The notes under the pieces were generated by a model. The model saw only the letters and a list, made by a program, of their open reading frames with translations, did no database searches and was not told the DNA's origin. The translations under genes and the position numbers were made by a program. From Demequina sp. NBRC 110051 (GTDB taxonomy: Bacteria; Actinomycetota; Actinomycetes; Actinomycetales; Demequinaceae), in the NCBI RefSeq assembly GCF_002090055.1, contig NZ_BBRH01000008.1, forward strand, positions 171,810-235,809: a DNA stretch of 64,000 nt, written 5' to 3'. Below are positions 17,630-26,939 of the stretch, piece after piece (positions within the stretch are counted from its first letter, which is position 1; each line of letters starts with the position of its first letter).

Positions 17630-20600
17630 CCGGGCTCCGATTTTGTTCACCTCCATGTCCACACCGAGTATTCGATGCTGGACGGTGCGGCGAGGCTGAA
17701 CGATCTGTTCGAGCACGCCAAGGAACTGGGGCAGACGGCGCTCGCGACCACGGACCACGGCTACATCTTTGGCGCCTACGACTTTTGGGCAAAGGGCCAG
17801 GCACATGGCGTGAAACCCATCATCGGCGTCGAGGCGTACCTCACGCCCGGCACCGCGCGTCAGGACAAGACACGTGTGCGCTGGGGTGAGCGCGGGCAGG
17901 AGTCGGACGACGTCTCCGCCGGCGGCGCGTATACCCACATGACCATGTGGGCGCAGAACACCGCGGGCATGCACAACCTGTTCCGCATGTCCTCGTATGC
18001 GTCGCTCGAGGGACAGTTCCACAAGCCCCGTATGGACCGCGACCTGCTGCAGCGCTACGGCAAGGGCATCATCGCGACCACCGGCTGCCCGTCGGGCGAG
18101 GTGCAGACGCGCCTGCGCCTGGGCCAGTACGACGAGGCGCTGAAGGCCGCCGGCGAGTTCCAGGACATCTTCGGTGCCGAGAACTTCTATGTCGAGTTGA
18201 TGGACCACGGGCTGCTCCTGGAGAAGCGCGTGCGCGAGGACCTGCTGCGCCTGGCCCACCAGCTGGGCGCGCCCCTCGTGGCGACCAACGACTCGCACTA
18301 CGTGCGCCAAGAGGATTCGGTCGCGCATGAGGCGCTGCTGTGCGTGCAGTCGGGCTCCAACCTCAACGAGCCCACCTACGAGCAGGGCGGCAAGCGCTTC
18401 GCGTTCAACGGCGACGGCTACTACCTCAAGAGCGCGGCAGAGATGCGTGAGCTGTGGCGCGAACTTCCCGAGGCGTGCGATTCGACCCTCGAGATCGCCG
18501 AAAAGTGCGAGGTCGAGTTCAACACCAAGGCCGACTACATGCCGGTCTACGACGTCCCCGCGGGCGAGGACGAGCACTCGTGGTTCGTGAAGGAGGTCCA
18601 GAAGGGCCTGCACGAGCGCTTCGGCGAGTCCATCCCGGCCGAAGTGCAGGAGCGTGCCGACTTCGAGATCGAGGTCATCGCCGGTAAGGGATACCCGGGC
18701 TACTTCCTGGTGGTGGCCGACTTCATCCAGTGGGCCAAGGACAACGGGATCCGCGTGGGGCCGGGACGTGGCTCCGGTGCGGGCTCGATGGCCGCGTACG
18801 CGATGAAGATCACGGACATCGACCCGCTGGTTCACGAGCTGTACTTCGAGCGCTTCCTCAACCCCGAGCGCGAATCCAAGCCTGACTTCGATATCGACTT
18901 CGACGAGCGCCGTCGCTCCGAGGTCATCCGTTACGTCAGCGACAAGTACGGCGAGGAGAAGGTCGCGATGATCGCGACCTACGGCACCATTAAGGCCAAG
19001 CAGTCGCTGAAGGACGCGGCCCGCGCACTCGGCAAGCCGTTCTCCGTGGGCGAGACGCTGACCAAGGCGTATCCCGAGGCGATCATGGGCAAGGACATGC
19101 CCCTGGTGGGCATCACCGATGCCAGCCACGCTCGCCACCATGAGGGTGCGGACTTCCGGGCGCTGCTCGAGACCGATCCCGAGGCGCAGGAGGTCTTCGA
19201 GCTCGCGCAGGGCCTCGAGGGACTGAAGCGACAGTGGGGCGTGCACGCCGCCGGCGTGATCATGTCGAGCGACCCCCTGATCGACATCATCCCGATCATG
19301 CGCCGCGAGCAGGACGGCGCCGTCATCACCCAGTTCGACTACCCGACCTGTGAGGGCCTGGGACTGGTCAAGATGGACTTCCTGGGGCTGCGCAACCTCA
19401 CCATTCTTGATGACGCCCTGGACAACATCGTCGACAACGGCAAGGAGCCGCTGGTCCTCGAGGACCTCGAGCTTGCGGACGAGGCGACGTTCGACCTGCT
19501 GGGTCGCGGCGACACCCTGGGTGTGTTCCAGCTCGACGGCACGGCCATGCGGCAGTTGCTGCGCCAGATGAAGCCCGACACGTTCGAGGACATCTCCGCC
19601 GTCCTGGCGCTGTACCGACCGGGCCCGATGGGCATGAACTCCCACACCAACTACGCGGAGCGCAAGAACGGGCGTCAGGAGATCGCGCCCATTCACCCCG
19701 AGCTTGAAGAGCCGCTGCGCGAGGTGCTGGGGATCACCTACGGGCTCATCGTGTACCAGGAGCAGGTGCAGCGCATCGCGCAGATCGTCGCCGGCTACAC
19801 GCTGGGCGCGGCAGACCTGCTGCGCCGCGCGATGGGTAAGAAGAAGAAGGAGATTCTCGACAAGGAGTTCGGGAACTTCGAGGCCGGCATGAAGGCCAAC
19901 GGCTACTCCGACGCCGCCATCAAGGCGCTGTGGGACACGCTGCTGCCGTTCGCCGACTACGCGTTCAACAAGGCGCACACCGCCGCCTACGGCGTGCTGT
20001 CCTTCTGGACCGCTTACCTCAAGGCCCATTACCCGACCGAGTACATGGCGGCGCTGCTGACCTCTGTCGGCACCGACAAGGACAAGTCCGCGCTGTACCT
20101 CGCCGAGTGCCGCCGCATGGGCATCACCGTGCTGCCGCCGGACGTCAACGAGTCGCGCGGGCTGTTCAGCGCGGTCGGCACCGACATCCGCTTCGGTATG
20201 ACGGCCGTGCGCAACGTGGGCTCCAACGTCGTCGAGGCGATCGTCAAGACCCGTGAGGAGAAGGGCGCCTTCACGTCCTTCCAGGACTTCCTCGACAAGG
20301 TGCCCGCGGCGGTGTGTAACAAGCGCACCATCGACTCGCTTATCAAGGCGGGCGCGTTCGACTCGCTGGGTCATACGCGTCGCTCCCTCAACGCGGTGCA
20401 CGAGCAGGCCATCGACTCCGTGGTGGGCGTCAAGCGCCAGGAGGCGACGGGGCAGTTCGACCTGTTCGGCATGGACGAGGAGATCGGGTCGGGCGTCAAG
20501 GTCACCGTGCCCGAGCTCGAGGAGTGGGACAAGAAGACCAAGCTCAACCTCGAGCGCGACATGCTGGGCCTGTACGTGTCCGACCATCCGCTGTCGGGCC

Positions 20601-21169
20601 TGGACCACATCATCCGCTCCGAGGCCTCGCACCAGATCCTGAACGCGACCCCTGCCAACGGGGTGCAGGACGGGGGTCAGGTCTCGTTCGCTGGGCTGCT
20701 GACGCGCGTGGATCGGCGCGTGGCGAAGTCGGGCAACCCGTACGCGATCGTCACGATCGAGGACCTCACGGGTGAGACGGAGATCTCGTTCTTCGGCAAG
20801 ACCTACGAGACCTACGCGAGGGACCTGGTCGACGACGCGGTGGTGGCGATCAAGGTCCGCGCGCGTGAGCGCGGCGACGGCGGGCTGCAGTTCTCCGCGG
20901 TCGAGTTGCGCGTGCCGAATCTCAACGTGCAGGACACCTCGCCGGTCGCGATCACCATCCCGGCCGCGCGCGTGAACCCGCCCATGGTCGAGGAGATCAA
21001 GTCGATCCTGCGCTCCCACCCGGGCAATATCGAGGTGCGCATGGTGCTCACCGGCACTGGCGACCCCGTCACGATGCGCCTGGGCGACGAGTTCCGGGTG
21101 GCACGCTCCTCGGCGCTCTATGGCGACCTCAAGGCCGCCTTCGGCGCGGGCTGCCTGGTCCCGGCCTAG
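17627..21169 (+). CDS. dnaE: DNA polymerase III alpha subunit DnaE
   Basis: Replicative C-family polymerase of 1180 residues. The N-terminal PHP domain starts FVHLHVHTEYSMLDGA. The polymerase active-site aspartates lie in PDFDIDFDERRR (about residues 421-432), and the third is in LVKMDFLGL. A helix-hairpin-helix region is followed by the clamp-binding peptide QFDLF (about 942-946) and an OB domain near the C terminus. The start is ATG 17627, just after a -10 element; longer in-frame sequence upstream is antisense to hrpA. hrpA and dnaE are divergent, their starts 76 bases apart. Confidence 0.97.
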   Translation: MPGSDFVHLHVHTEYSMLDGAARLNDLFEHAKELGQTALATTDHGYIFGAYDFWAKGQAHGVKPIIGVEAYLTPGTARQDKTRVRWGERGQESDDVSAGGAYTHMTMWAQNTAGMHNLFRMSSYASLEGQFHKPRMDRDLLQRYGKGIIATTGCPSGEVQTRLRLGQYDEALKAAGEFQDIFGAENFYVELMDHGLLLEKRVREDLLRLAHQLGAPLVATNDSHYVRQEDSVAHEALLCVQSGSNLNEPTYEQGGKRFAFNGDGYYLKSAAEMRELWRELPEACDSTLEIAEKCEVEFNTKADYMPVYDVPAGEDEHSWFVKEVQKGLHERFGESIPAEVQERADFEIEVIAGKGYPGYFLVVADFIQWAKDNGIRVGPGRGSGAGSMAAYAMKITDIDPLVHELYFERFLNPERESKPDFDIDFDERRRSEVIRYVSDKYGEEKVAMIATYGTIKAKQSLKDAARALGKPFSVGETLTKAYPEAIMGKDMPLVGITDASHARHHEGADFRALLETDPEAQEVFELAQGLEGLKRQWGVHAAGVIMSSDPLIDIIPIMRREQDGAVITQFDYPTCEGLGLVKMDFLGLRNLTILDDALDNIVDNGKEPLVLEDLELADEATFDLLGRGDTLGVFQLDGTAMRQLLRQMKPDTFEDISAVLALYRPGPMGMNSHTNYAERKNGRQEIAPIHPELEEPLREVLGITYGLIVYQEQVQRIAQIVAGYTLGAADLLRRAMGKKKKEILDKEFGNFEAGMKANGYSDAAIKALWDTLLPFADYAFNKAHTAAYGVLSFWTAYLKAHYPTEYMAALLTSVGTDKDKSALYLAECRRMGITVLPPDVNESRGLFSAVGTDIRFGMTAVRNVGSNVVEAIVKTREEKGAFTSFQDFLDKVPAAVCNKRTIDSLIKAGAFDSLGHTRRSLNAVHEQAIDSVVGVKRQEATGQFDLFGMDEEIGSGVKVTVPELEEWDKKTKLNLERDMLGLYVSDHPLSGLDHIIRSEASHQILNATPANGVQDGGQVSFAGLLTRVDRRVAKSGNPYAIVTIEDLTGETEISFFGKTYETYARDLVDDAVVAIKVRARERGDGGLQFSAVELRVPNLNVQDTSPVAITIPAARVNPPMVEEIKSILRSHPGNIEVRMVLTGTGDPVTMRLGDEFRVARSSALYGDLKAAFGAGCLVPA

Positions 21170-21447
21170 CGGGGGCCCACCCCCTTACGCACCCCCGACC
21201 ACGCCCGCCAGCGCCCCATGGGACAACCACCGTCGTTTCCAGCACTTCTGTGCGCCCTGTGGGACGGCCACCGTTGTGATGCGCACCACTGCGGTCTCGC
21301 ACGGGTCCCCCTTGCTCCCTAGTGGACAGCGATTGTGCCCTGGTGCACCTCGGGGTCTCCGAGTGGACGTCTGTTGAGGTGCGGCGTTGTCCACAGAAGC
21401 CTTGTTTCCCGCGCACCCTCGCAGCGACCTGGGTAATGTCCCTAGAC
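21170..21447. other. Intergenic region holding short extragenic repeats
   Basis: This 278-base gap after dnaE contains no convincing gene. On the minus strand, 21216-21271 carries a copy of the 41-bp-unit repeat that recurs at 23989-24044 and 24436-24490. Promoter-like TAATGT (21434-21439) lies at the right end for the DUF6318 gene. Confidence 0.6.
21216..21271 (-). repeat. Extragenic repeat, copy A
   Basis: Read on the minus strand it shows GTCCCACAGG, a variable centre, then CGACGGTGGTT and a second GTCCCATGGG 41 bases on. The same order and spacing occur in copies B (23989-24044) and C (24436-24490) on the plus strand. Confidence 0.65.
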
Positions 21448-22089
21448 ATGGGTGCAGACCGGGGGCTTCTGCAGACCGCCGCGCGGGCCGTGGCGGGGTT
21501 CGGAGTGCTCGCCTTGCTTCTCTCCGGGTGCACCGACGACCCCGAGCCGATCATCAGCACGACGCCGACGTTCGCCGAGACGACTTCTCCGACTCCTTCG
21601 GCGAGCGCCTCGCCCACGCCCTCGCCCTCTCCAAGCGCGACCGCGTTGACAGAAGCGGAGGTGCTGGCTCAGATACCGGAAGACGCGCGGAACGAGTCGC
21701 TCGCGGGAGCAGTGAACTTTGCGGCGTTCGCGCTGGTCGAGTCGCAGGCGATTGTGTTCACGCGAAACTCGGTTCTATTTGAAGCTATCGCAAGTAGTGA
21801 GTGCGAGTTCTGTGAAGCGCGCCTCGAGACGTTGGACGCCATGCTCGCAGCCGATGAAACGGCAAATGGCGACGACCTGGTTGTGCTCACGGAAAGTGCA
21901 TTGGGTGGCCCGCAGGCAGACGGGACCTGGGTGATTGACGTGCCGGTCACGGTTCCGCAGGTAGATGTGCTGTCCGCTACTGGCGAGGTCACCAGGACCA
22001 TCGAGCCTGCCCAGTACAACGCTCGGGTTCTCTTGCGCCCCACCGACCTCGCGTGGGAGCTCTCCGAAGTATCGGCGGAGGCGGCGTGA
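21448..22089 (+). CDS. DUF6318-type lipoprotein
   Basis: A 213-residue probable lipoprotein: basic start, hydrophobic core, lipobox LLLSGC ending near residue 26, then a Thr/Ser/Pro-rich spacer (about 35-68) that would cross the cell wall. The C-terminal domain (about 70-213) has a CEFC pair in SSECEFCEARLETLDAML and resembles DUF6318 proteins of Micrococcales; function unknown. ATG 21448 follows TAATGT (21434-21439) at leaderless distance; an ATG at 21436 would lie within that element. The region from about 21700 to 22150 is poorer in GC than its neighbours. The stop overlaps the next gene (GTGA). Confidence 0.75.
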   Translation: MGADRGLLQTAARAVAGFGVLALLLSGCTDDPEPIISTTPTFAETTSPTPSASASPTPSPSPSATALTEAEVLAQIPEDARNESLAGAVNFAAFALVESQAIVFTRNSVLFEAIASSECEFCEARLETLDAMLAADETANGDDLVVLTESALGGPQADGTWVIDVPVTVPQVDVLSATGEVTRTIEPAQYNARVLLRPTDLAWELSEVSAEAA

Positions 22090-23123
22090 GCGGTATTGGG
22101 GTCGCGGCGTTCGTGTTGGCAAGCGCTGCGGTGTTTCACCAGCCGTTCGTAGCGACGGAATTGCCACAATGTGAGCGGTCGGCGACTGTCGGGGACTGGG
22201 GCGCGGACACGTGCGGCTCGCAGGTAGATGCCTACGTCGCGATCGACGACGGCGGGAGCGTTGATGAAGGCACAACCCAGATCGGCAGCCGCCCTAAGTT
22301 TCGCTACCAACGCCACGAGGTGTGTCTCGAGTGGCTCTCGGGCGGAGTCGACCGCGGAGACGAAGAACTGATTGTGCAAGGCCCGCTCACCGATTGCACC
22401 GCGGGCACGTCTGCGCCACCGCTCAACACGTGTGCTCCGGGTGAGACGGTCCGTCCGCCGCTGTTCCGTAGTGAACTCCAGGATGACGGCTCCTACGGCC
22501 CGTGGATACGCATGGGCTCTTATGGCTGCGACACCGACGCCCTCTACGCCGCCGCGATCGACGCATGGCGGTCGATGGACATCACGCCCAGCGGCTATGA
22601 GATCCAGCCTGACGCCGGGTATGCGATCTCGAGCCTCGGCATCGTTCCCATCGCCGAAGGCGGCCCCCAGACCCGCACGGTCACGCTCCTAGGGGCGAAC
22701 GTTCAGCTCCGTGCCACCCCGCAGAATTTCACTTGGTCCACCAGCGATGGGGACTCGTGGACCACCACCAGCCCCGGCACCACGTACGCGAACGGCGGCG
22801 AGCCCTACCTCTTCGATCCCGGCGAGCGGCGCATCCAACTCACCCTCGCGACCGAGTGGACCGGCGAGTTCTCCCTCAACGGCGGCTCCACCTGGATCGA
22901 CGCTCCCGGCACGGCCACCACCACGTCGGACACCACGAGCATCCACATCTACAGCCCTCGCTCACGCCTGGTCGATTGTGACCTCAACGGCAACTGCGGC
23001 AGCAATCAAAGCGCTACCAGCGCAGACGCTCCGACCGTGCTCGATCCAGACGGCGACGGCATCGACAACTACACGGTCTCGGACGCCCAGATCGCCGACT
23101 ACCTCGCCGCACGTGAGCGCTGA
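22086..23123 (+). CDS. Secreted beta-rich (PKD-like) hypothetical protein
   Basis: A 345-residue exported protein that I cannot assign firmly. The N terminus VSGIGVAAFVLASAAVF is a probable signal peptide. Three Cys pairs may form disulfides. Residues 190-290 are a Thr/Ser/Trp-rich beta domain (FTWSTSDGDSWTTTSPG, GEFSLNGGSTWIDAPG) like PKD/Ig modules, and the C terminus has a calcium-loop-like DPDGDGIDNYTVSDAQ. GTG at 22086 overlaps the upstream stop, so the two form a bicistronic unit, a pairing common for DUF6318 genes. A role at the cell surface is inference. Confidence 0.7.
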   Translation: MSGIGVAAFVLASAAVFHQPFVATELPQCERSATVGDWGADTCGSQVDAYVAIDDGGSVDEGTTQIGSRPKFRYQRHEVCLEWLSGGVDRGDEELIVQGPLTDCTAGTSAPPLNTCAPGETVRPPLFRSELQDDGSYGPWIRMGSYGCDTDALYAAAIDAWRSMDITPSGYEIQPDAGYAISSLGIVPIAEGGPQTRTVTLLGANVQLRATPQNFTWSTSDGDSWTTTSPGTTYANGGEPYLFDPGERRIQLTLATEWTGEFSLNGGSTWIDAPGTATTTSDTTSIHIYSPRSRLVDCDLNGNCGSNQSATSADAPTVLDPDGDGIDNYTVSDAQIADYLAARER

Positions 23124-23143
23124 GGCAGACGGGTGCGCGTGCC

Positions 23144-23983
23144 TTAGTACAGCGACAACCCGCCGTCTGACTTGAGTACCTGGCCCACTACCCACGCGCC
23201 CTCGTCGGAGCACAGCCAGGAGATGAGGCGCGCGGGATCGGCGGGCTCGCCGAAGCGCCCAAACGGCGTGCGCGCCCGCCACTCATCGATGGGGCCCAGG
23301 TCGCGGTCCGTGGAGTCGGAGTCGAGATAGCCCGTGTTGACTGGCCCCGGATTGATCGTGTTGAGGATGATCCCGAGTTCCAGCAGTTCCGCGGCGACGG
23401 TCGCGGTGACGCCGGACAGCGCAGCCTTGGATGCGGCATACGCGACCTCGCCACGCATAGCGCCGTCGCCCTGACCGGAGGTCAGCCAGATCACGCGCCC
23501 CACGGGGCCGGCCAAGGGAGCACGCGAACCGCGATCACCCGGGCGTGCTCCGCCCGCAACCCCGCCATACAGCGCCGCGAACGCGGACGTCATCAGCAGC
23601 GTCGCCCGCGTGTTGGCCTCCCAGAACGCGGTGAGCCGCGCCGCCGTCATGTCGTGAATCGACCCATCGTCGCCGCTCTTGGCCTGGTTGCACACGAGCA
23701 CATCGAGCGTGCCGGTGAGAGTCGCGGCCTCGGCCACCAGAGCCTCGGGCGCGCCCGGTGCACGCAGGTCGACGCCTGCCTCACCCACCACCGCACCGGG
23801 CGCCGCGAACGACCGCAGTTCACCCACCAGTGCGTCAATATCGTCGCCACCCCACGGCTGATCGAGGTCATGGGGACGGTGATGCTGGATGAAGACCGAT
23901 GCGCCGTCCTCCAAGAAGCGCCGTGCCACGGCGAAGCCGATGCCGCGTCGTCGCGAAACCCCGGTCACAAGTGCGGTGTGCAT
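23144..23983 (-). CDS. Short-chain dehydrogenase/reductase (SDR)
   Basis: Classical SDR oxidoreductase of 279 residues. The N-terminal cofactor loop is TGVSRRRGIGFAVA (7-20). DVLVCNQAK stands where NNAG normally lies, and the catalytic region has LTSGQ (Ser) and YAASK (Tyr and Lys). The C terminus VGQVLKSDGGLSLY matches enoyl-ACP-reductase-like or 3-ketoacyl-reductase-like SDRs. The substrate cannot be told. It is convergent with the PKD-like gene (20-base gap) and divergent from the DUF4260 gene, with extragenic repeat copy B in the divergent gap. Confidence 0.85.
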   Translation of the reverse strand: MHTALVTGVSRRRGIGFAVARRFLEDGASVFIQHHRPHDLDQPWGGDDIDALVGELRSFAAPGAVVGEAGVDLRAPGAPEALVAEAATLTGTLDVLVCNQAKSGDDGSIHDMTAARLTAFWEANTRATLLMTSAFAALYGGVAGGARPGDRGSRAPLAGPVGRVIWLTSGQGDGAMRGEVAYAASKAALSGVTATVAAELLELGIILNTINPGPVNTGYLDSDSTDRDLGPIDEWRARTPFGRFGEPADPARLISWLCSDEGAWVVGQVLKSDGGLSLY

Positions 23984-23988
23984 GACGG

Positions 23989-24044
23989 TGAGCGTCCCAT
24001 AGGACGCGCAGATTTGCTCAGAGCGACGGTGGGTGTCCCATGAG
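23989..24044 (+). repeat. Extragenic repeat, copy B
   Basis: GTCCCATAGG, a centre with GCGCAGATTTGC, then CGACGGTGGGT and a second GTCCCATGAG 41 bases on. It lies between the SDR start and the DUF4260 promoter. Confidence 0.65.
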
Positions 24045-24053
24045 AGCAGGCAC

Positions 24054-24069
24054 TAGCGTGGCTCGCATG
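24054..24069 (+). promoter_or_regulatory. Leaderless -10 element (TAGCGT) of the DUF4260 gene
   Basis: TAGCGT at 24054-24059 is followed seven bases later by ATG 24067; the predicted first transcribed base is at 24066. Confidence 0.45.
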
Positions 24070-24438
24070 AGCACAGCCACATGGCAGCGCGTCGAGTCCG
24101 TCGCGATCGCGGTGGGCGTCGTGGTGGTGACCGTGGGCGCGTTTGGCTACGCGTGGTGGTGGCTGCTCGCCCTCTTCCTGGTCTTCGACCTCAGCGCGCT
24201 CGGCTACCTGGCCGGCCCGCGGGTGGGAGCGGCGCTGTACAACGCCGGCCACTCGTACATTGGCCCCGTCGTCGCGGCCGCGGTTTTCGCTCTGAAGGGG
24301 GCCGATGCCGTGATGATTACCGCTCTCGCGTGGGCTTTCCACATCGCAGCCGATCGGGCGCTGGGATACGGGCTGAAGGAGACGGACGACTTTCAGCACA
24401 CTCACCTGGGGTGGATGGGAAAGCGCGGCGCGCGCTGA
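24067..24438 (+). CDS. DUF4260-family membrane protein
   Basis: A 123-residue protein with about four short hydrophobic segments. It contains AWWWLLALFLVFDLSALGYLAGPRVGAALYNAGHSYIGP and an ending with HIAADRALGYGLK, matching the DUF4260 family; function unknown. ATG 24067 follows a leaderless -10 element. The gene is bracketed by two direct copies (B and C) of an extragenic repeat. Confidence 0.8.
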   Translation: MSTATWQRVESVAIAVGVVVVTVGAFGYAWWWLLALFLVFDLSALGYLAGPRVGAALYNAGHSYIGPVVAAAVFALKGADAVMITALAWAFHIAADRALGYGLKETDDFQHTHLGWMGKRGAR

Positions 24439-24490
24439 GCGCCCACAGGACGCACAGATCTGCGGAGAGCGACGGTGGCTGTCCCACAGG
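24436..24490 (+). repeat. Extragenic repeat, copy C
   Basis: GCCCACAGG, then CACAGATCTGCGGAG, CGACGGTGGCT and a second GTCCCACAGG. It begins at the DUF4260 stop codon. Its GATCTGCGGAG core also appears, reversed, in the repeats at 35612-35692. Confidence 0.65.
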
Positions 24491-24575
24491 GCGCACGGGG
24501 GCGACGGGTGCGGGGGCAGAGTGACAGGGGGTACGAGCAGCACACAGGAGCGGTCCGGCAGGTGGGTCAGCCAGA

Positions 24576-24590
24576 TAGGCTGGGCGGGTG
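24576..24590 (+). promoter_or_regulatory. Leaderless promoter of hisD (TAGGCT)
   Basis: TAGGCT at 24576-24581 is followed by six bases and the GTG start at 24588, so the predicted first base of the mRNA is the first base of the start codon. Confidence 0.55.
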
Positions 24591-25898
24591 CTGAGCCGCA
24601 TCGATCTCCGTGACCGTGACCTCACCGCCCGCGAGCTACTCCAGGTGGTGCCCCGAGCCGATCTCGACGTGAGTCACGCCATCGAGATCGTGATGCCCAT
24701 CATCGACGACGTGCGTGAGCGCGGCGCCGACGCCCTGAGCGAGTACGCCGCCAAGTTCGACGGAGTCGAGATCGAGCACCTGCGTGTGCCGCGCGAACGC
24801 ATCAAGGAGGCGCTCGAGTCCCAGGACCAGGCCGTCATCGATGCCCTGCGCGAGGCGATCTCCCGCGTGCGCACCTTCCACGAGGCCACCGTCCCGCCGC
24901 CCGTCGCGGTCGAGGTGGCGGCTGGCGCGCAGCTCGCGCAGCGGTGGGTGCCCGTGGGTCGGGTGGGCCTGTACGTGCCCGGTGGCCTGGCCGTCTACCC
25001 CAGCTCCGTGGTCATGAACGTGGTCGCGGCGCAGGCGGCGGGCGTGCCCTCCATCGCCGTCGCGACCCCGCCACAGAAGGAGTTCGGCGGCGAGCCTCAC
25101 CCCACGATCCTTGCGGCGTGCGCCCTGCTCGGAGTGGACGAGGTCTACGCTGCCGGGGGAGCGCAGGCCATCGCCATGCTCGCGTACGGCGTCGACGACT
25201 TGTGCGATCCAGTCGACATCATCACGGGCCCCGGCAACGTGTATGTCGCCGCGGCTAAGCGCGCGGTCAACGGCGTGGTCGGCATCGACGCTGAGGCGGG
25301 CCCCACGGAGATCGCGATCATTGCGGACGACTCGGCCGACGCCGAGTTCGTTGCCGCCGACCTCCTCAGCCAGGCCGAGCACGACCCGCTGGCGGGATCG
25401 GTCCTCATCACCGACTCGGAGGAGTTTGCCGAACGCGTGGAGCAGGCCCTGGGGCGCCGCGCCGATGACACTAAGCACCTGGCGCGCACCAAGGAGGCGC
25501 TGACCGGAGTCCAGTCGGCAGTGATCCTCACCAAGAACATCGCGCAGTCCGTCCAGGTGGCGGACGCGTACGGCGCGGAGCACCTCGAGATCCACACGCG
25601 CGACGCGGACGACGTTGCTGGCCGCATCCGCAGCGCCGGAGCGGTCTTCGTGGGCCCGTACAGCCCCGTGCCGCTTGGCGACTACATGGCCGGCTCCAAC
25701 CACGTGCTGCCCACGGGCGGCACGGCCAGGTTCGCGAGCGGCCTCAACACCACCAGCTTCCTCAAGGCGATCCAGTACATCCGCTACAGCGAGAGCGCGC
25801 TCAAGGAGATTGGGCACAAGGTGGTTGCGCTCGCGAACGCCGAGGACCTGCCGGCCCACGGCCAGGCCATTCAGGCCCGCCTAGAGCGCGGCGAGTAG
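24588..25898 (+). CDS. hisD: histidinol dehydrogenase HisD
   Basis: Zn-dependent NAD enzyme that carries out the last two oxidations to L-histidine. The 436-residue product has the family motifs YVPGGLAVYPSSVVMN, GPGNVYVAAAKR, the Zn/catalytic region DLLSQAEHDP, and LGDYMAGSNHVLPTGGTARF. GTG 24588 is fixed by the leaderless promoter. Unlike the usual hisDCBHAF operon, hisD is cut off from hisC by two minus-strand genes, and its 3' end overlaps the convergent epimerase gene by 18 bases. Confidence 0.96.
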   Translation: MLSRIDLRDRDLTARELLQVVPRADLDVSHAIEIVMPIIDDVRERGADALSEYAAKFDGVEIEHLRVPRERIKEALESQDQAVIDALREAISRVRTFHEATVPPPVAVEVAAGAQLAQRWVPVGRVGLYVPGGLAVYPSSVVMNVVAAQAAGVPSIAVATPPQKEFGGEPHPTILAACALLGVDEVYAAGGAQAIAMLAYGVDDLCDPVDIITGPGNVYVAAAKRAVNGVVGIDAEAGPTEIAIIADDSADAEFVAADLLSQAEHDPLAGSVLITDSEEFAERVEQALGRRADDTKHLARTKEALTGVQSAVILTKNIAQSVQVADAYGAEHLEIHTRDADDVAGRIRSAGAVFVGPYSPVPLGDYMAGSNHVLPTGGTARFASGLNTTSFLKAIQYIRYSESALKEIGHKVVALANAEDLPAHGQAIQARLERGE

Positions 25899-26858
25899 CG
25901 CGCGCTCGTCCGCGTCAGCAAGACCCGCACGCGAGGCATCGCCGGAGGAGAGTTCTGCGCGCCCCTCCTCGTACACCAGGCACCGTGCGAGCGTCTCGAT
26001 GAGGGGACGGGTCGTCAAGCCCTCGGCGCGGGCAGCCATGGTGTTCAGCGTGGCGAACCAGCGCCATGACGGGTCGTCAATCCACAGCGGCAGGGACACC
26101 GCACCCATCCACGGCTCGATGCCTCGCTCGGCCAGGACCGATGCCGCGATCCACCGAGCGGTCGCGGTGCTGCCCGCCACTTCCGCAGAGAGTCGCGCCA
26201 CGTCGCCCAGGTTGGTGGTGGGTCCGGTCGCGTTGAATACGCCGTCGAGCTGGCGCTCGGCGACGGTCACCGTCCACGATGCGAGGTCGTCGACGTCGAT
26301 CAGGGCGGCAGGGAAGTCGGGCCCCGCAGGCATCACCACCTCGGCGCCAGTCGGGTGCGCAAAGCGCCAGGGGTAGTAGCCGCTACGCGACGTCGTATCT
26401 CCAGGACCGCCGATGAGGCCAGGGCGGATAATCGTCGAGGTGGCCGATGCGTCACGCACCAGCCGCTCGCACGTCACCTTCGCCCGTCCGTAGTGGCTGG
26501 TGTCGTCGAGATCCTCGACGCCTTCGAGAAGTGGCGCATCCTCACTCTGTTCGAGGCGGTCGAAGTGGGCGTAGACATTCGTGGTCGAGACGAACACCCA
26601 GTGATCCGTATCGAGGTCGCGTACGGCACGCTCGACATGACGCGGGGTGCGTGACACGTCGACGATCGCGTCGAAGTGCCGGCCTCCCAACGCCGAGAGA
26701 CCCTGGTCTCTGGCTCGATCGACACGCACAAAGTCGACACCCGCGGGTGGCTCCGTGCTGCCTCGCGCCGCGCAGGTGACGTGATGTCCTCGCCGCACTG
26801 CCTCGACAGCCGTCGCACGGCCCAGGAATGCCGTCCCGCCAAGAATCAAGAGGTCCAT
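25881..26858 (-). CDS. NAD-dependent epimerase/reductase-like protein
   Basis: Extended SDR-type protein of 325 residues, starting MDLLILGGTAFLGRA, the NAD(P)-binding loop of the epimerase/isoflavone-reductase-like group. Further motifs are DAIVDVSRTP, FVSTTNVYAHF and HYGRAKVTCERLV (YxxxK-like Tyr-Gly-Arg-Ala-Lys). The late domain VFNATGPTTNLGDV resembles mycobacterial reductases of this type. Substrate unknown. ATG 26858 is chosen since the loop begins at once; an upstream ATG would add an unlikely 18-residue tail. Confidence 0.82.
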   Translation of the reverse strand: MDLLILGGTAFLGRATAVEAVRRGHHVTCAARGSTEPPAGVDFVRVDRARDQGLSALGGRHFDAIVDVSRTPRHVERAVRDLDTDHWVFVSTTNVYAHFDRLEQSEDAPLLEGVEDLDDTSHYGRAKVTCERLVRDASATSTIIRPGLIGGPGDTTSRSGYYPWRFAHPTGAEVVMPAGPDFPAALIDVDDLASWTVTVAERQLDGVFNATGPTTNLGDVARLSAEVAGSTATARWIAASVLAERGIEPWMGAVSLPLWIDDPSWRWFATLNTMAARAEGLTTRPLIETLARCLVYEEGRAELSSGDASRAGLADADERALLAAL

Positions 26859-26939
26859 GGATCCATCACAGCGGACCGACGCCGCACCCGGACCTGGGTT
26901 CGCCCACGGCACACACGCTCACAGCGAACCTGTGCCCGG

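Noticed and set aside
17612..21019. 1135-codon minus-strand frame opposite dnaE
   Set aside because: Antisense shadow of dnaE with no recognisable domain.
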